Under the pieces are notes generated by a model that ran no database searches, had not been told where the DNA came from, and worked only from the letters and a program-made list of their open reading frames with translations. A program made the translations under genes and the position numbers. From Thermoguttaceae bacterium (lineage in GTDB: Bacteria > Planctomycetota > Planctomycetia > Pirellulales > Thermoguttaceae), in assembly GCA_029975295.1 (NCBI GenBank), contig JARKPK010000092.1, positions 1-58,056 of the forward strand: a stretch of DNA of 58,056 nucleotides. The letters are read 5' to 3'. Below, in pieces: positions 1 to 8,663 of this stretch; the stretch's first letter is position 1, and the number at the start of each line of letters is the position of its first letter.

Positions 1-1
1 T

Positions 2-196
2 CTTCCGGACGACCAGCCGGCCCTGGCTTGCACCTTTTTCCACGTTGACACGTGCCTAGAGACGCAGTCTTACTGCAAGGACGTGACGATGATCCCGCCC
101 GATCAGCGAATGCGTTATTCGGAATATCGTCGGATCAGGGAGGAGCATTTGCGGAAGATGGAAGAGCAGGCTCGGCAACAAGACCGCGTTGAATGA
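2..196 (+). CDS. C-terminal end of an unrecognised protein (partial, runs off left edge)
   Basis: An open frame enters from the left edge and ends at TGA 194-196, giving 64 residues with no internal stop. The composition looks like real coding sequence: codons mostly end in G or C, with acidic/basic helical content near the end (REEHLRKMEEQARQQ) and three cysteines (DTCLETQSYC region plus one earlier). I do not recognise the family. Its last 62 bases overlap, tail to tail, the end of the minus-strand gene that stops at 135. The upstream part is outside the window, so function cannot be judged. Confidence 0.55.
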   Translation, partial: LPDDQPALACTFFHVDTCLETQSYCKDVTMIPPDQRMRYSEYRRIREEHLRKMEEQARQQDRVE

Positions 197-1025
197 GAAA
201 GCGATACATGCCGGGAATGCGGTGCGCCGCGTTGGCGGGATTGCGCCAGGATTCCGCCAAAGCTTCGGCAAACGATTCGCTGGAAGAAGACACGATGTGA
301 TCTCGGGTTTTCTCGCCGATGAGCATCAACCGGAGCGCGCCTTTTTCTCTTTCAAGGAGTCGCTGCCATTCGATGTCATCGCTTATACGCCGCGTCGTTT
401 GGTGTCCGTCGATGAGGTGCGCTAATTCGTGGTAGTACACCGATTGTTCATCGATTGATGAGCCTCCGTTCCAAACAACCAGCGGAACATTGATTCGAAC
501 AGGATTCCCACCTTTCGTTCCGGCCAGTTCGACGGGACGCCACTTCACAAAGGCGGTGCTCTTCTTAGCTGTGTCATGGCCGCCAAGGTGTTTATTCCAC
601 TGTTGTACCTCCTTCTCGTCAGCGCAAATGATGATCGCCACATGATGGTCGGCCAGGCGGCGACGGGCTTCCGGGCCGATCCGCGGGCGAAGGGCCAGAA
701 TCGCCTCGCGCACCTTGGCGCGATTGCGTTCCCGCCGCCGTTCATGCAGATCATGCAAGTCGGCCTCCGTCGGCCGGTTCATCGTTTTGCGGACCGTGTC
801 CACAAGGCGTCTGATCCCTGCGCGCACCAGCGAGCGGAGGAGCGGATCGGTCCGCGGACCGCGATGCGGCTTCTCCGCTTTGGCGATCTCCCGCAACCGT
901 TGTTCGGGATCGGTGGGCAGGTCGATGCAATGGCAGCAGCCGATCGGAGCAGGAGCAAGTTCAATGCGATCGATAAATCGCATTCGCTTCGGCAGGCCGC
1001 ATGCAAGCGAAGCGATCCGAACCAC
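135..1025 (-). CDS. Hypothetical protein with a HELAH zinc-protease-like motif
   Basis: 296 aa from a GTG at 1025; an ATG at 983 (MRFIDRIELAP) is an alternative start, and neither has a strong ribosome binding site. The diagnostic element is YYHELAHLIDG in the C-terminal half, an HExxH zinc-binding motif preceded by a strand-like segment (INVPLVVWNGG). A downstream SESFAEALAESW stretch could give the third ligand (Glu), as in many minimal zincin-like proteins. The N-terminal half is rich in Arg/Glu and probably helical (HDLHERRRERNRAKVREA). No signal peptide is visible, so it is probably cytoplasmic. Peptidase activity is inferred from the motif only; the substrate is unknown. Its 3' end overlaps the gene entering from the left edge. 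Confidence 0.65.
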   Translation of the reverse strand: MVRIASLACGLPKRMRFIDRIELAPAPIGCCHCIDLPTDPEQRLREIAKAEKPHRGPRTDPLLRSLVRAGIRRLVDTVRKTMNRPTEADLHDLHERRRERNRAKVREAILALRPRIGPEARRRLADHHVAIIICADEKEVQQWNKHLGGHDTAKKSTAFVKWRPVELAGTKGGNPVRINVPLVVWNGGSSIDEQSVYYHELAHLIDGHQTTRRISDDIEWQRLLEREKGALRLMLIGEKTRDHIVSSSSESFAEALAESWRNPANAAHRIPGMYRFLIQRGLVAEPALPSSANAPP

Positions 1026-2075
1026 TCACCGCGCGACGCCGCAAGAGCGACTCGATCAACGATTGCTCTCTCGCGCGTTTTTTTGGCAAGCAGCCTTTCT
1101 GGCTGCGAAAATTTTTTCTTGGTGTTCGTTGATGGCCCGCGTCCGTCGAACTTGCGTGCCGCTTGCTCAACGCGGCAACAACGCAACAGCCGTCGCGGAA
1201 AGACCGTCTTCCGAAAAGAGCAGAGCGCCGCGCGCTGAGAACGACCGTGCGAACGCCGAAGGATTCCTCCGCCGCCGCCGCAACCGAAAAGAAGATCATG
1301 GCCCGCGATGGACGACTGAAGATTAGTTAGTGTAAACACACCAGCGTGGCTGCGCCGGATTCGTAATCGAGTTCGCGTGCGAATCGCGCCGATGGCGCGC
1401 GGCCGGCGGACTCAGTCGAGCAATTCTAAGTTCTTGAAAAAAACCACTTGCAATCATCGCGCGGCATGCCGGTTTTCCTCGGCCTATTGCCGCGGCCTCG
1501 GCGGCGCGGCCGCAAGCCGGCCGCGCGATCATCAACGGCATAGCCATCGTCGGCGCACGCGCCCGACGAGCGGCCGCGAAGCAACGGAGCAACGTTGCCG
1601 TCCTGCCGCGACAGGCTCTCACTCGTCGGTCATGGTCCACTGAAGCGCGTCGCCGAATCGCGCGGCGCGATGCCTCGGGCCGCTTCGCCACAAGTTTTCA
1701 CTTGGCTCCAACGCTGCCCATCGGCGAGGCGCTTGCCGCGGGGCAGCGGGCGCGCGTTGTCGCCGCAGCGCAGAAGCGAAACTCGGCGCACGAGCGCTGA
1801 TTGAGCTTGAACGATTTCCGAATTTCGATACGATCTAACACAGTCGCGGTAAGGATCGTACGGGAAGTGCGCGTTCGGATCGCGGCAGGCGCCCGGGCAC
1901 GGTTGCCCGGGAGGCAACACGGGATCACAGCGACGGCTTGTTTCGGCACGAGGTTGTGCCGGTGGCAGGATGTCGCATGGTTCGTTGTTTGTTTCCGTGG
2001 CGAACGGTGGCCAGTGCGGTCCCAGCCCGCACAGCGTTTCACCCGAGCCGAACCCTGTTTGAGGAGGACTTTGCG
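1026..2075. other. About 1-kb gap with structured DNA ahead of the mini-gene
   Basis: No convincing long gene. Translations in this stretch are Arg/Ala/Pro-rich shadows; the minus frame over roughly 1630-2000 is the only one with more protein-like composition, and it lacks a credible start. Two short hairpins are visible: a perfect 8-bp inverted repeat with a 4-nt loop (1892-1899 / 1904-1911) and a 6-bp one (1944-1949 / 1956-1961). Both lie between a possible promoter near 1807 and the mini-gene at 2076, so they may be part of its leader. Confidence 0.5.
1807..1834 (+). promoter_or_regulatory. Possible sigma70-like promoter upstream of the mini-gene
   Basis: TTGAAC (1807-1812), a 16-nt spacer and TACGAT (1829-1834), each matching 4 of 6 consensus bases. 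It would give a leader of about 235 nt containing two hairpins before the 25-codon gene at 2076. Found by eye; weak. Confidence 0.25.
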
Positions 2076-2153
2076 GTGGCCAAAAAGAAGGCAGCCAAGA
2101 AGGTCGCGAAGAAGGCTGTGAAGAAGGCAACGAAGAAAGCGGCCAAGAAGTAA
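2076..2153 (+). CDS. 25-aa Lys/Ala mini-protein (histone H1 tail-like)
   Basis: A GTG at 2076 is preceded at 7-nt spacing by a near-perfect ribosome binding site GAGGAGGA (2061-2068). The frame runs 25 codons to TAA (2151-2153). The product is almost wholly Lys and Ala with a few Val/Thr, a KKxxKK pattern like the C-terminal tails of bacterial histone H1-like and AlgP-type proteins. Such tails bind DNA or RNA electrostatically. An intrinsic terminator follows 74 nt later, so the unit has leader, binding site, ORF and terminator. A longer frame from an ATG at 1938 exists, but its N-terminal part looks non-coding. Function is not established; a nucleoid or RNA-binding peptide is an inference from composition. 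Confidence 0.55.
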   Translation: MAKKKAAKKVAKKAVKKATKKAAKK

Positions 2154-2226
2154 GGCCCGCGCTTTCCGCCGAACTCGCATGAGGCGGATCGCCGTTGATC
2201 TTCTGAACTGCTCCGACGAGAAAGAG

Positions 2227-2260
2227 ACGCCCGGCACGGCTGACCGGGCGTTTCTAGTTT
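2227..2260 (+). terminator. Intrinsic terminator between the convergent mini-gene and rnc
   Basis: A perfect 8-bp GC-rich stem (2227-2234 with 2244-2251) and a 9-nt loop is followed on the plus strand by TTTCTAGTTTCTT. Read on the minus strand the same stem is followed by CTCTTTCT, so it may end rnc transcripts as well. Confidence 0.7.
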
Positions 2261-2306
2261 CTTGGCCAATTTCTCGGCCAACGACGGCGGGCGGACGGGC
2301 TTTCGT

Positions 2307-3044
2307 TCAGTCGGACGGATGCGGCGCGGTTTGGCCGGCCATTTCGCTCAGTGCGTTGCGGGCCGCGCGCTGCTCGGCCTCTTTCTTGTTTCGGCCCCAG
2401 GCGGCCGAATACTGGTTGCCCGCCACCGAGGCCGCGATTTTGAAGCATTTGCTGTGGTCGGGCCCTTTTTCGTCGAGCAGTTGGTAGATCGGCGTTGCCC
2501 CCAAGTCGCGTTGAGCCACTTGCTGCAAAAGCGACTTGTAGTTGTTGCCGGTTTCGCCATCGACGGCGGCCTCGATCTCCGGGCCCATGTGGCAGAGCAC
2601 AAACTGCTGGCATGCGTGGCTGCCGCCGTCAAGATAAATCGCCGCCACGAGCGATTCGAACACGTCGGCCAAAACCGACTGGGGCACGCACGGGCTGGTG
2701 GTCATGCCTTTGCCGAGAATCAGCACGTCGTTCAGTCCCAATGACTGGCTGATTCGCGCGCAGGTTTGCCGACTGACGACCACCGACTTGACCTTCGTCA
2801 AATCCCCTTCGAGGTAGTCGGGGTATTGGTGAAAGAGCCGTTCGCACACAATCGCGCCGAGCAGCGCGTCGCCGAGGAACTCCAATCGCTCGTTCGAGAG
2901 CAACCGGTGATCGGCGCCCGAGGCGTGAGTTAGCGCCGATTGCAACAACCTCTTGTCGCGAAAGACGTAACCGAGGCGCCGTTCGCAATTTTCGAGCAAT
3001 GCGGAAAGCTCGGAATCGCTGATCGAGGAGTGGTCGCTGCTCAT
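2307..3044 (-). CDS. rnc: Ribonuclease III
   Basis: 245 aa, normal length. It cleaves double-stranded RNA, acting in rRNA precursor processing and RNA turnover in the cytoplasm. The family signature NERLEFLGDALL lies at residues 51-62, supplying acidic catalytic residues (E55, D59). The second metal-binding pair is in ADVFESLVAAIYLDGG (D127, E130). A dsRNA-binding domain covers about 168-238, with GPDHSKCFKIAA and the basic helix GRNKKEAEQRAARNAL. No strong ribosome binding site precedes the ATG. It is alone on the minus strand, convergent with the mini-gene, and not joined to era or acpP as in some bacteria. Assignment is firm. Confidence 0.97.
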   Translation of the reverse strand: MSSDHSSISDSELSALLENCERRLGYVFRDKRLLQSALTHASGADHRLLSNERLEFLGDALLGAIVCERLFHQYPDYLEGDLTKVKSVVVSRQTCARISQSLGLNDVLILGKGMTTSPCVPQSVLADVFESLVAAIYLDGGSHACQQFVLCHMGPEIEAAVDGETGNNYKSLLQQVAQRDLGATPIYQLLDEKGPDHSKCFKIAASVAGNQYSAAWGRNKKEAEQRAARNALSEMAGQTAPHPSD

Positions 3045-4089
3045 ACGTGCGGATCGAGCCGTGGAACTGCCGCAAGCGAAATGCCCGCGGCCCGGGGAGC
3101 TTCAAAGAAGACCTTCTACGCCTCCTACACCAAGGTCGCTTCGAAACAGCGCAACGCTGCGCGCTCCTCTGCGGGAGACCTCGCTGGCTTGCCATCGAGC
3201 GCGGTGTTTTCCTTTGCGAACCGGTTTGGCGACTTGAAACGCAGCGGCAACGCCGGGCTCGCGTTCTTCCCTGAAAACCGGCCGCCTGTCGGGCAGCCTC
3301 GCTGCCCATCTGGCGTGTCCGAGTCGCCTTCGATCCCCGAAGAACAATGCAACACCGGCAACAACCGCGGCCTGGAGAAGCCGCCCTGCCAGCCATCGGA
3401 CTCATTCCATCGTTCGCTCGAGTCTCATCGCTGAGGCCCAAACGGACAATGCAATCCCGCCGAGGAAGGCAACGGAGGGCTCCAAACGGCGCGCGCCCGG
3501 GGGCCGCTGCTGCATGATCGCCGAAAGGATCAATACGCCTTTCAACTTACGGCCCGCCGGCGTTTGTGTCAACGTCAAGCGTGCCCCTCAGAGGTGGCGA
3601 TACCGAATCTGTGTCGTTTTTGTTCGTGAAAAACCGAGCGACCGGCTGAATTCCTGCCCCTTGCCCAACGCAACAATGCCGAGTCCCCGGAACGAACACA
3701 TGCTGCCCAAGGGTCGGCGGACCGACGCGGCCTTTTCTCCTTCACCCCCTAGCCGATGCCCAAACACCGTGGCAAGATAGGGCGGCAGTGTAAGACGAGT
3801 GTAAAGCTCGCCGGCCCATGATGCGACCAAAACGGCCCGGCAGGAAGGCCGGCCGGGCGATCGCAGGTGGGGATTGCCCCCAGGGATAACAAGGGCAACA
3901 CACCCGATGAGGGGCCCCGCGCGAAGGCAATAGATCGCTGCATCGCCATCGGGAATCGACGGCCGGAGGCCTTTCGGGCCCAGGGGCGTCGGTCTTCGGC
4001 GGTTGTTGATTGGGCGGCCGGTCCCGGGCAGGCAGATGTTCGCTCGCATCGGTGGTGGGCGCAAACGCTACGGTTGGGGAGAATTCCGA
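3045..4089. other. About 1-kb gap between divergent rnc and the glmU-like gene
   Basis: No frame has convincing composition or a ribosome binding site. A GC-rich hairpin (3835-3841 with 3852-3858) stands about 230 nt ahead of the downstream gene. I saw no clear promoter consensus and no known structured RNA. Confidence 0.5.
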
Positions 4090-4848
4090 ATGGCGAAGGA
4101 AATCGCGGTCGTGCTGGCCGCCGGCAAGGGCACTCGGATGAAGTCGGAGCTGCCCAAGGTGCTCTTTCCCGTGCTCGCCCGACCGATGATCGATTATGTT
4201 CTCGACGCGCTGGGCGCGGCCGGGCTTTCTCGGGTTGTGGTGGTGGTCGGGTATCGGGCCGAGTTGGTCCGCGGCGCGATCGAGGGACGGCCCGGAATCG
4301 AGTTCGCCCTGCAAACCGAGCAATTGGGCACCGGCCATGCGGTGATGGCCTGCCGAAGCCAACTCGAAGGGCACGATGGGGCCGTGCTGGTTGTGGCGGG
4401 CGATGCGCCGATGATCCAGCCCGGCACCGTTCGGCAACTGCTCGACGAGTTCCATCGCACCCGGCCCGCCTGTTTACTGGGAACGGTTCGGCACCCGAAT
4501 CCGGCCGGGCTGGGGCGGATCGTGCGCGACGCGGCCGGCCGCTTCGTCGGCATCGTCGAACATAAAGACGCCACCGAAGCCCAGCGTCAGATCACCGAAG
4601 TGAACATGAGTTACTATGTGTTCCAATGCTCCGATCTGCTCGGCGCCCTGGAACACCTGCGTGCCGACAACGCCGCTGGTGAATACTATATTACCGACGT
4701 GCCGGCGGTTTTGGCGGCCCAGGGAAAGAAGATCGAAGCCCTGTGCGTGCTCCAACCGTGCGAGGCGCTGGCCGTCAACAACGTTGACGAGCTTGCCGCC
4801 GTCGAGGACGAATTGCGCCGCCGCGGCGAGTCAGGGGCGCCAAGATAA
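4090..4848 (+). CDS. GlmU-type UDP-N-acetylglucosamine pyrophosphorylase domain protein
   Basis: 252 aa from ATG 4090, with GGGGAGAA (4076-4083) at 6-nt spacing. Matches the uridylyltransferase half of GlmU: nucleotide-binding LAAGKGTRMKSELPK (residues 9-23), QTEQLGTGHAV (75-85), GDAP (104-107, metal/nucleotide aspartate), GLGRIVRDAAGRF, then EHKDAT and an ExN motif before YYVF. GlmU makes UDP-GlcNAc for peptidoglycan and lipid A. Here the protein ends after NNVDELAAVE, so the left-handed beta-helix acetyltransferase half (about 200 residues) is absent. Acetylation would need another enzyme, or the substrate may differ. It precedes prs by 127 bp, as glmU does in Bacillus, which supports a GlmU origin. 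Confidence 0.85.
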   Translation: MAKEIAVVLAAGKGTRMKSELPKVLFPVLARPMIDYVLDALGAAGLSRVVVVVGYRAELVRGAIEGRPGIEFALQTEQLGTGHAVMACRSQLEGHDGAVLVVAGDAPMIQPGTVRQLLDEFHRTRPACLLGTVRHPNPAGLGRIVRDAAGRFVGIVEHKDATEAQRQITEVNMSYYVFQCSDLLGALEHLRADNAAGEYYITDVPAVLAAQGKKIEALCVLQPCEALAVNNVDELAAVEDELRRRGESGAPR

Positions 4849-4975
4849 CCAAGATAAACAGTGCGGCACAGCTGGCTTGGGCCCGCCGTGGGGAAGAAAC
4901 GATTGCCGGCGGTCGGCTGATGCGGGCCGACGCCGGCGTCGAACGAGTGTCGAGAAAGCTGAGTGGAATAAGATC

Positions 4976-5923
4976 ATGGATTCGATGAAGGTGTTTAGCG
5001 GGCGGGCGCATCCGGCGCTGACGGCGGCGATTTGCGACTATTTGGGATTGCCGATGGGCCGAGCGCTTATCGGCAACTTTCCCGACGGCGAAATCTCGTG
5101 CAAGATCGACGAAGACGTTCGCGGGCGCGACGTGTTCATCGTGCAGCCGACCTGTCCGCCGGTCAACGAGAACCTGATGGAACTGTTGATCATGATCGAC
5201 AGTTGCGCTCGGGCCAGCGCCGAGCGAGTGACCGCCGTCATTCCCTACTACGGCTACGCCCGGCAAGACCGCAAGGACGAAGGCCGCGTGCCAATCACCG
5301 CCAAATTAGTGGCCAACCTGCTGACACGGGCGGGAGTGAACCGAGTGCTGACCATGGACATGCACACGGCCCAGATCCAGGGATTCTTCGACATTCCCGT
5401 TGATCATCTTTACGCAGCGCCGGTGATCGACGAGTACATCAAGACGACGCTCTGCCTTCAAGACGACGATTTCGTCGTTGTCAGCCCCGACGAGGGAAGC
5501 ATCAAACGGGCGTTGGCCCACATGGCCCGTCTCGGCGGACGCTTGGCGATCATCGACAAACGCCGGAGCAGCGCGGAGAACACCCGTCAGGCCAACGTGG
5601 TGGGCGAGCGCATCGAAGGACGGATCGCCCTGATTTTCGACGACATGATCAGCACAGCAGGTTCGATCTGCGGAGCGGCCGAGGTGATGCGCCGCGCCGG
5701 AGCCCGGGCCGTTCACTTGGCGGCAACGCACGGCCTGCTGGTCGGCAGCGCTGTCTCGCGGTTGCAGTCGGCGCCGATCGACAGCCTGATCATCACCGAC
5801 ACCGTGCCCACCCCGGCCGAAAAGCGATTCGAAAAACTCACGATTCTCTCGGTGGCGCCCATGCTCGGCGAGGCCATCAAACGGATCCACCGCAACGAAT
5901 CGGTGAGCAAGCTTTTCCGCTAG
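4976..5923 (+). CDS. prs: Ribose-phosphate pyrophosphokinase (PRPP synthetase)
   Basis: 315 aa from ATG 4976, normal for class I enzymes; an in-frame ATG three codons later is also possible. It transfers pyrophosphate from ATP to ribose 5-phosphate, making PRPP for purine, pyrimidine, His, Trp and NAD synthesis. Seen: FPDGEISCKI near 35-44, the PRPP synthetase signature MDMHTAQIQGFF (127-138), the flexible-loop arginine region YYGYARQDRK (91-100), and the PRPP-binding loop ALIFDDMISTAG (218-229). It lies downstream of the GlmU-type gene on the same strand, and co-transcription is plausible. Confidence 0.97.
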   Translation: MDSMKVFSGRAHPALTAAICDYLGLPMGRALIGNFPDGEISCKIDEDVRGRDVFIVQPTCPPVNENLMELLIMIDSCARASAERVTAVIPYYGYARQDRKDEGRVPITAKLVANLLTRAGVNRVLTMDMHTAQIQGFFDIPVDHLYAAPVIDEYIKTTLCLQDDDFVVVSPDEGSIKRALAHMARLGGRLAIIDKRRSSAENTRQANVVGERIEGRIALIFDDMISTAGSICGAAEVMRRAGARAVHLAATHGLLVGSAVSRLQSAPIDSLIITDTVPTPAEKRFEKLTILSVAPMLGEAIKRIHRNESVSKLFR

Positions 5924-6451
5924 TCGGGACGAGTCTTCGCTGCCTGCCGAGTTGCAGCACGCGGGTTTGAAAAACCGAGCGTGGCGGCCGGCCGATCCCC
6001 GGCGCCCGTGCGGCTGCGATTTGCGTTGCTCGGATGGTTCGCCCCGCCCCGACTGCGATTGCAAGTCGTTTTCCAATAGCTGCTTGCGACATCGGCGTTG
6101 GGGCTGATCCGGTGTTGCGATTGAGGGCTGCTGCGGTCCGAAAGGCGAACCGGACGGCCGGCCACGGTTGTCGAGCGCGTTGTTCGCGCGCCGACGGGCC
6201 GACGTGCATCCGTTTCAAGCTGATCTTGTTGAAAATCAGCCAATTGAGTAGATTCCGGCGCAATGGCGAAGGCGCAAAGCGGGCGGCCCCGGCAACCTCG
6301 CCCCGCAGCAGCCAGTGTTCCCCAAAACCAGCGACCCGAGCGCCGGCGCGCGGGATAGGGACTGCTGCGGCCAAGGCGTTGAAAAACAACAAGTTACGAA
6401 TTGCGCCCGCGTGGCGGTCGTAATCCTCAAGGGCGGAAAGGAATCCTCACC
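5924..6451. other. Gap between prs and lpxD
   Basis: About 530 bp. Frames here give only Arg/Ala-rich shadow peptides. I see no convincing promoter, hairpin terminator or RNA gene. A frame running into lpxD from 6401 is discounted because the ribosome binding site points to 6452. Confidence 0.4.
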
Positions 6452-7528
6452 ATGCGGACGACTTTGGGCGAACTCGCGGCTCTAGTATCCGGGATGGTTG
6501 TGGGCCGGCCCGACCGCGAGGTGAGCGGCGCCGCCCCGTTGGCCGACGCAAAGGCCGAAGACATCACGCTGCTCGACGGCGGCGATCGCTCGCACCGCCC
6601 GACAACCTTGGCCACGGCCGCCGTGTGCCCCAAGGGGTTTCGCTTAGACGGGTTCGACCTGATCGAGTCGGACGATCCGCATGCGGCGTTCTCGGCCATC
6701 ATTCGGCGGTTTCGACCTGCCCGTCCCCGGCAGCGGATCGGCATCAGTCCGCTGGCCTATGTGAGCCCGACGGCCGTGATTGCCGACGATGTCGATGTTC
6801 ATCCGTTCGCCTCGATTGGCGACGAAGCGGTCATCGAACACGGCGCGACCATTCATTCGGGGGCGCGGATCATGGCCGGCGCGCGGGTGGGCGCCGAGGC
6901 CGAAATCTTTCCCAACGCCGTTTTGTACGATAACACCGTCGTCGGGCCGCGCGCCATCATCCACGCCAATGCCGTGTTGGGGGCCTACGGATTCGGCTAC
7001 GCCTTCGCCGAGGGGCGCCATCGTCTGACGGCCCAGTTGGGCAACGTGGTTGTCGGCGCTGATGTCGAGATCGGCGCCGGCACGACCATCGACCGCGGCA
7101 CCTATGGCTCGACGATCATCGGCGAGGGCACCAAGATCGACAACCTCGTGATGGTGGCGCACAACTGCCGCATCGGGCGGCATAACATGCTTTGCTCGCA
7201 GGTGGGAATCGCCGGAAGCACGACTACGGGCGATTATGTGGTGATGGCGGGCCAGGTGGGGGTGCGCGATCATGTGCATATCGGAGATCGCGCCGTGCTC
7301 GGGGCAAAGGCGGGCATCGTCAACGACGTGCCCGCGGGCCAACGCTTCATCGGCATTCCCGCCACGCCCGAACGCGATCAGAAGATCAAGCAGGCCGTCT
7401 TCTCCAAGCTGCCGGAGATGCGGCGCGACCTGAAGGAGTTGCAGGCTACGGTGGAGCGGATCGTCGGCGCCTTCGCAGCGCCGTCCGACGGCGGCGCAGA
7501 CGAACAACACGATCGGGCAGCCGCCTAA
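6452..7528 (+). CDS. lpxD: UDP-3-O-acylglucosamine N-acyltransferase
   Basis: 358 aa from ATG 6452, with GGAAAGGA (6435-6442) at 9-nt spacing. LpxD adds the second hydroxyacyl chain (N-linked, from acyl-ACP) to UDP-3-O-acyl-glucosamine, the third step of lipid A synthesis. The N-terminal uridine-binding domain covers about 1-100. Left-handed beta-helix hexapeptide repeats run about 105-295 (for example VSPTAVIADDVDVHPFASIG). The catalytic histidine motif MVAHNCRIG sits at 234-242 (H237), and a C-terminal helical tail (KLPEMRRDLKELQATVERI) follows. lpxI follows 21 bp downstream, so the pair is probably one operon. Its presence implies a lipid A-type outer membrane. Confidence 0.96.
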   Translation: MRTTLGELAALVSGMVVGRPDREVSGAAPLADAKAEDITLLDGGDRSHRPTTLATAAVCPKGFRLDGFDLIESDDPHAAFSAIIRRFRPARPRQRIGISPLAYVSPTAVIADDVDVHPFASIGDEAVIEHGATIHSGARIMAGARVGAEAEIFPNAVLYDNTVVGPRAIIHANAVLGAYGFGYAFAEGRHRLTAQLGNVVVGADVEIGAGTTIDRGTYGSTIIGEGTKIDNLVMVAHNCRIGRHNMLCSQVGIAGSTTTGDYVVMAGQVGVRDHVHIGDRAVLGAKAGIVNDVPAGQRFIGIPATPERDQKIKQAVFSKLPEMRRDLKELQATVERIVGAFAAPSDGGADEQHDRAAA

Positions 7529-7549
7529 AGGCAGCGTTGCGATTGAACC

Positions 7550-8437
7550 ATGACGTCCAACTCAGACCATTCGCATCGCAAGGTGGGGCTATTGGCCGGC
7601 TGGGGGAAGTTTCCCATCCGAGTCGCCGAAGCCTTGCGGGCGCAGGGATTTCACACGTACTGTCTCGGAGTGACGGGTTTCGCCGATCCGGCCTTGGCCG
7701 AACTGTGCCACGACTTCCGTTGGAGCGGGCTGGCCAAGTTCGGCCGGGCGATCCGCTATTTTCAACGCCACGGCGTGACCGACGCCACCATGGCCGGCAA
7801 GGTTCACAAGGTTGTTCTCTTTCAACCCTGGCGGTGGTTTCGCCATTTGCCCGACTTTCGAACGATCCGCATGTTCATTCCGCATTTCCTCACCCGACGC
7901 AAAGACTGCCGCGACGACTCGCTGCTGACGGCCATCTGCGATGAGTTCGCGCGCGAGGGAATCCGCTTCGGCCCGGCCACCGACTACGCGCCGCAATTGC
8001 TGGTGCGCCGGGGGCAGTTGTCGGCTCGGGGGCTGACCGCCTGGCAGAAGAAAGACGTGGCCTTCGGTTGGCGACTTGCCCGGGAGATGGGCCGGCTGGA
8101 TGTCGGCCAGAGCGTTGCCGTGCGTGATCAGGCGGCGCTGGCCATCGAGGCCGTCGAGGGAACCGACCTGTGCATTCGCCGGGCGGGCGAGCTTTGCCGC
8201 GCCGGCGGTTTCACCGTCGTCAAAGTGGCCAAACCGCAACAAGACATGCGGTTCGACGTGCCGACCGTCGGCCTGGGCACGCTGGAGACCCTCTGCGCGG
8301 CCGGCGGCAAAGTGCTGGCGATTGAGGCCGGCCGAACGATCATTCTCGACGAGCCCGAGGTCGTCGCCTTCGCCGACAAACATAAGCTGACGCTCGTGGC
8401 GCTCACCGACGAAGACGTTGCAACGATGGTCGATTGA
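7550..8437 (+). CDS. lpxI: LpxI-type UDP-2,3-diacylglucosamine pyrophosphatase
   Basis: 295 aa. LpxI hydrolyses UDP-2,3-diacylglucosamine to lipid X and UMP, replacing LpxH in many bacteria. Seen: N-terminal GLLAGWGKFPIRVAEALRAQG, a middle AGKVHKVVLF, DDSLLTAICDEFAREG, and the family-typical C-terminal block AIEGTD-like (EAVEGTDLCIRRAGEL) with VVKVAKPQQDMRFDVPTVG. This last block is the hallmark of DUF1009/LpxI. The gene starts 21 bp after lpxD, consistent with a shared transcript and consecutive work in lipid A synthesis. No membrane segment is evident, and it probably works at the cytoplasmic membrane surface. Confidence 0.93.
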   Translation: MTSNSDHSHRKVGLLAGWGKFPIRVAEALRAQGFHTYCLGVTGFADPALAELCHDFRWSGLAKFGRAIRYFQRHGVTDATMAGKVHKVVLFQPWRWFRHLPDFRTIRMFIPHFLTRRKDCRDDSLLTAICDEFAREGIRFGPATDYAPQLLVRRGQLSARGLTAWQKKDVAFGWRLAREMGRLDVGQSVAVRDQAALAIEAVEGTDLCIRRAGELCRAGGFTVVKVAKPQQDMRFDVPTVGLGTLETLCAAGGKVLAIEAGRTIILDEPEVVAFADKHKLTLVALTDEDVATMVD

Positions 8438-8596
8438 CCGCCGCGGCCGCATCGCCCGGGGCGTCGATCGATCCTCGGAACGACTTGGCAACGCGGCCGA
8501 CCAACGGACAACCGCTTTCCGCAAACCAAGGACGCGATTGCGGCTGCGATCCTTCTCCGACAATCGCAAGATCGGCCGAAGCCGGCGGAAAAGCGG

Positions 8597-8634
8597 CCGG
8601 AAACGAAACGGCCCCAGGCTTTGCCGGGGCCGTT
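8597..8634 (-). terminator. Intrinsic terminator of the small minus-strand gene
   Basis: A perfect 9-bp stem (8607-8615 with 8626-8634) and a 10-nt loop. Read on the minus strand it is followed by TTTCGTTTCC, 30 nt after the stop of the gene at 8664-8891. On the plus strand no T-run follows. Confidence 0.7.
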
Positions 8635-8663
8635 GAGCCGCGCACGGTTTTCGCCGGTTCTGT

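Noticed and set aside
1630-2130. Minus-strand 166-codon frame in the gap before the mini-gene
   Set aside because: Its middle (about 1830-1990) looks somewhat protein-like, but the frame starts inside the antisense of the Lys/Ala ORF, has no ribosome binding site, and its codon third positions are less GC-rich than in real genes here.
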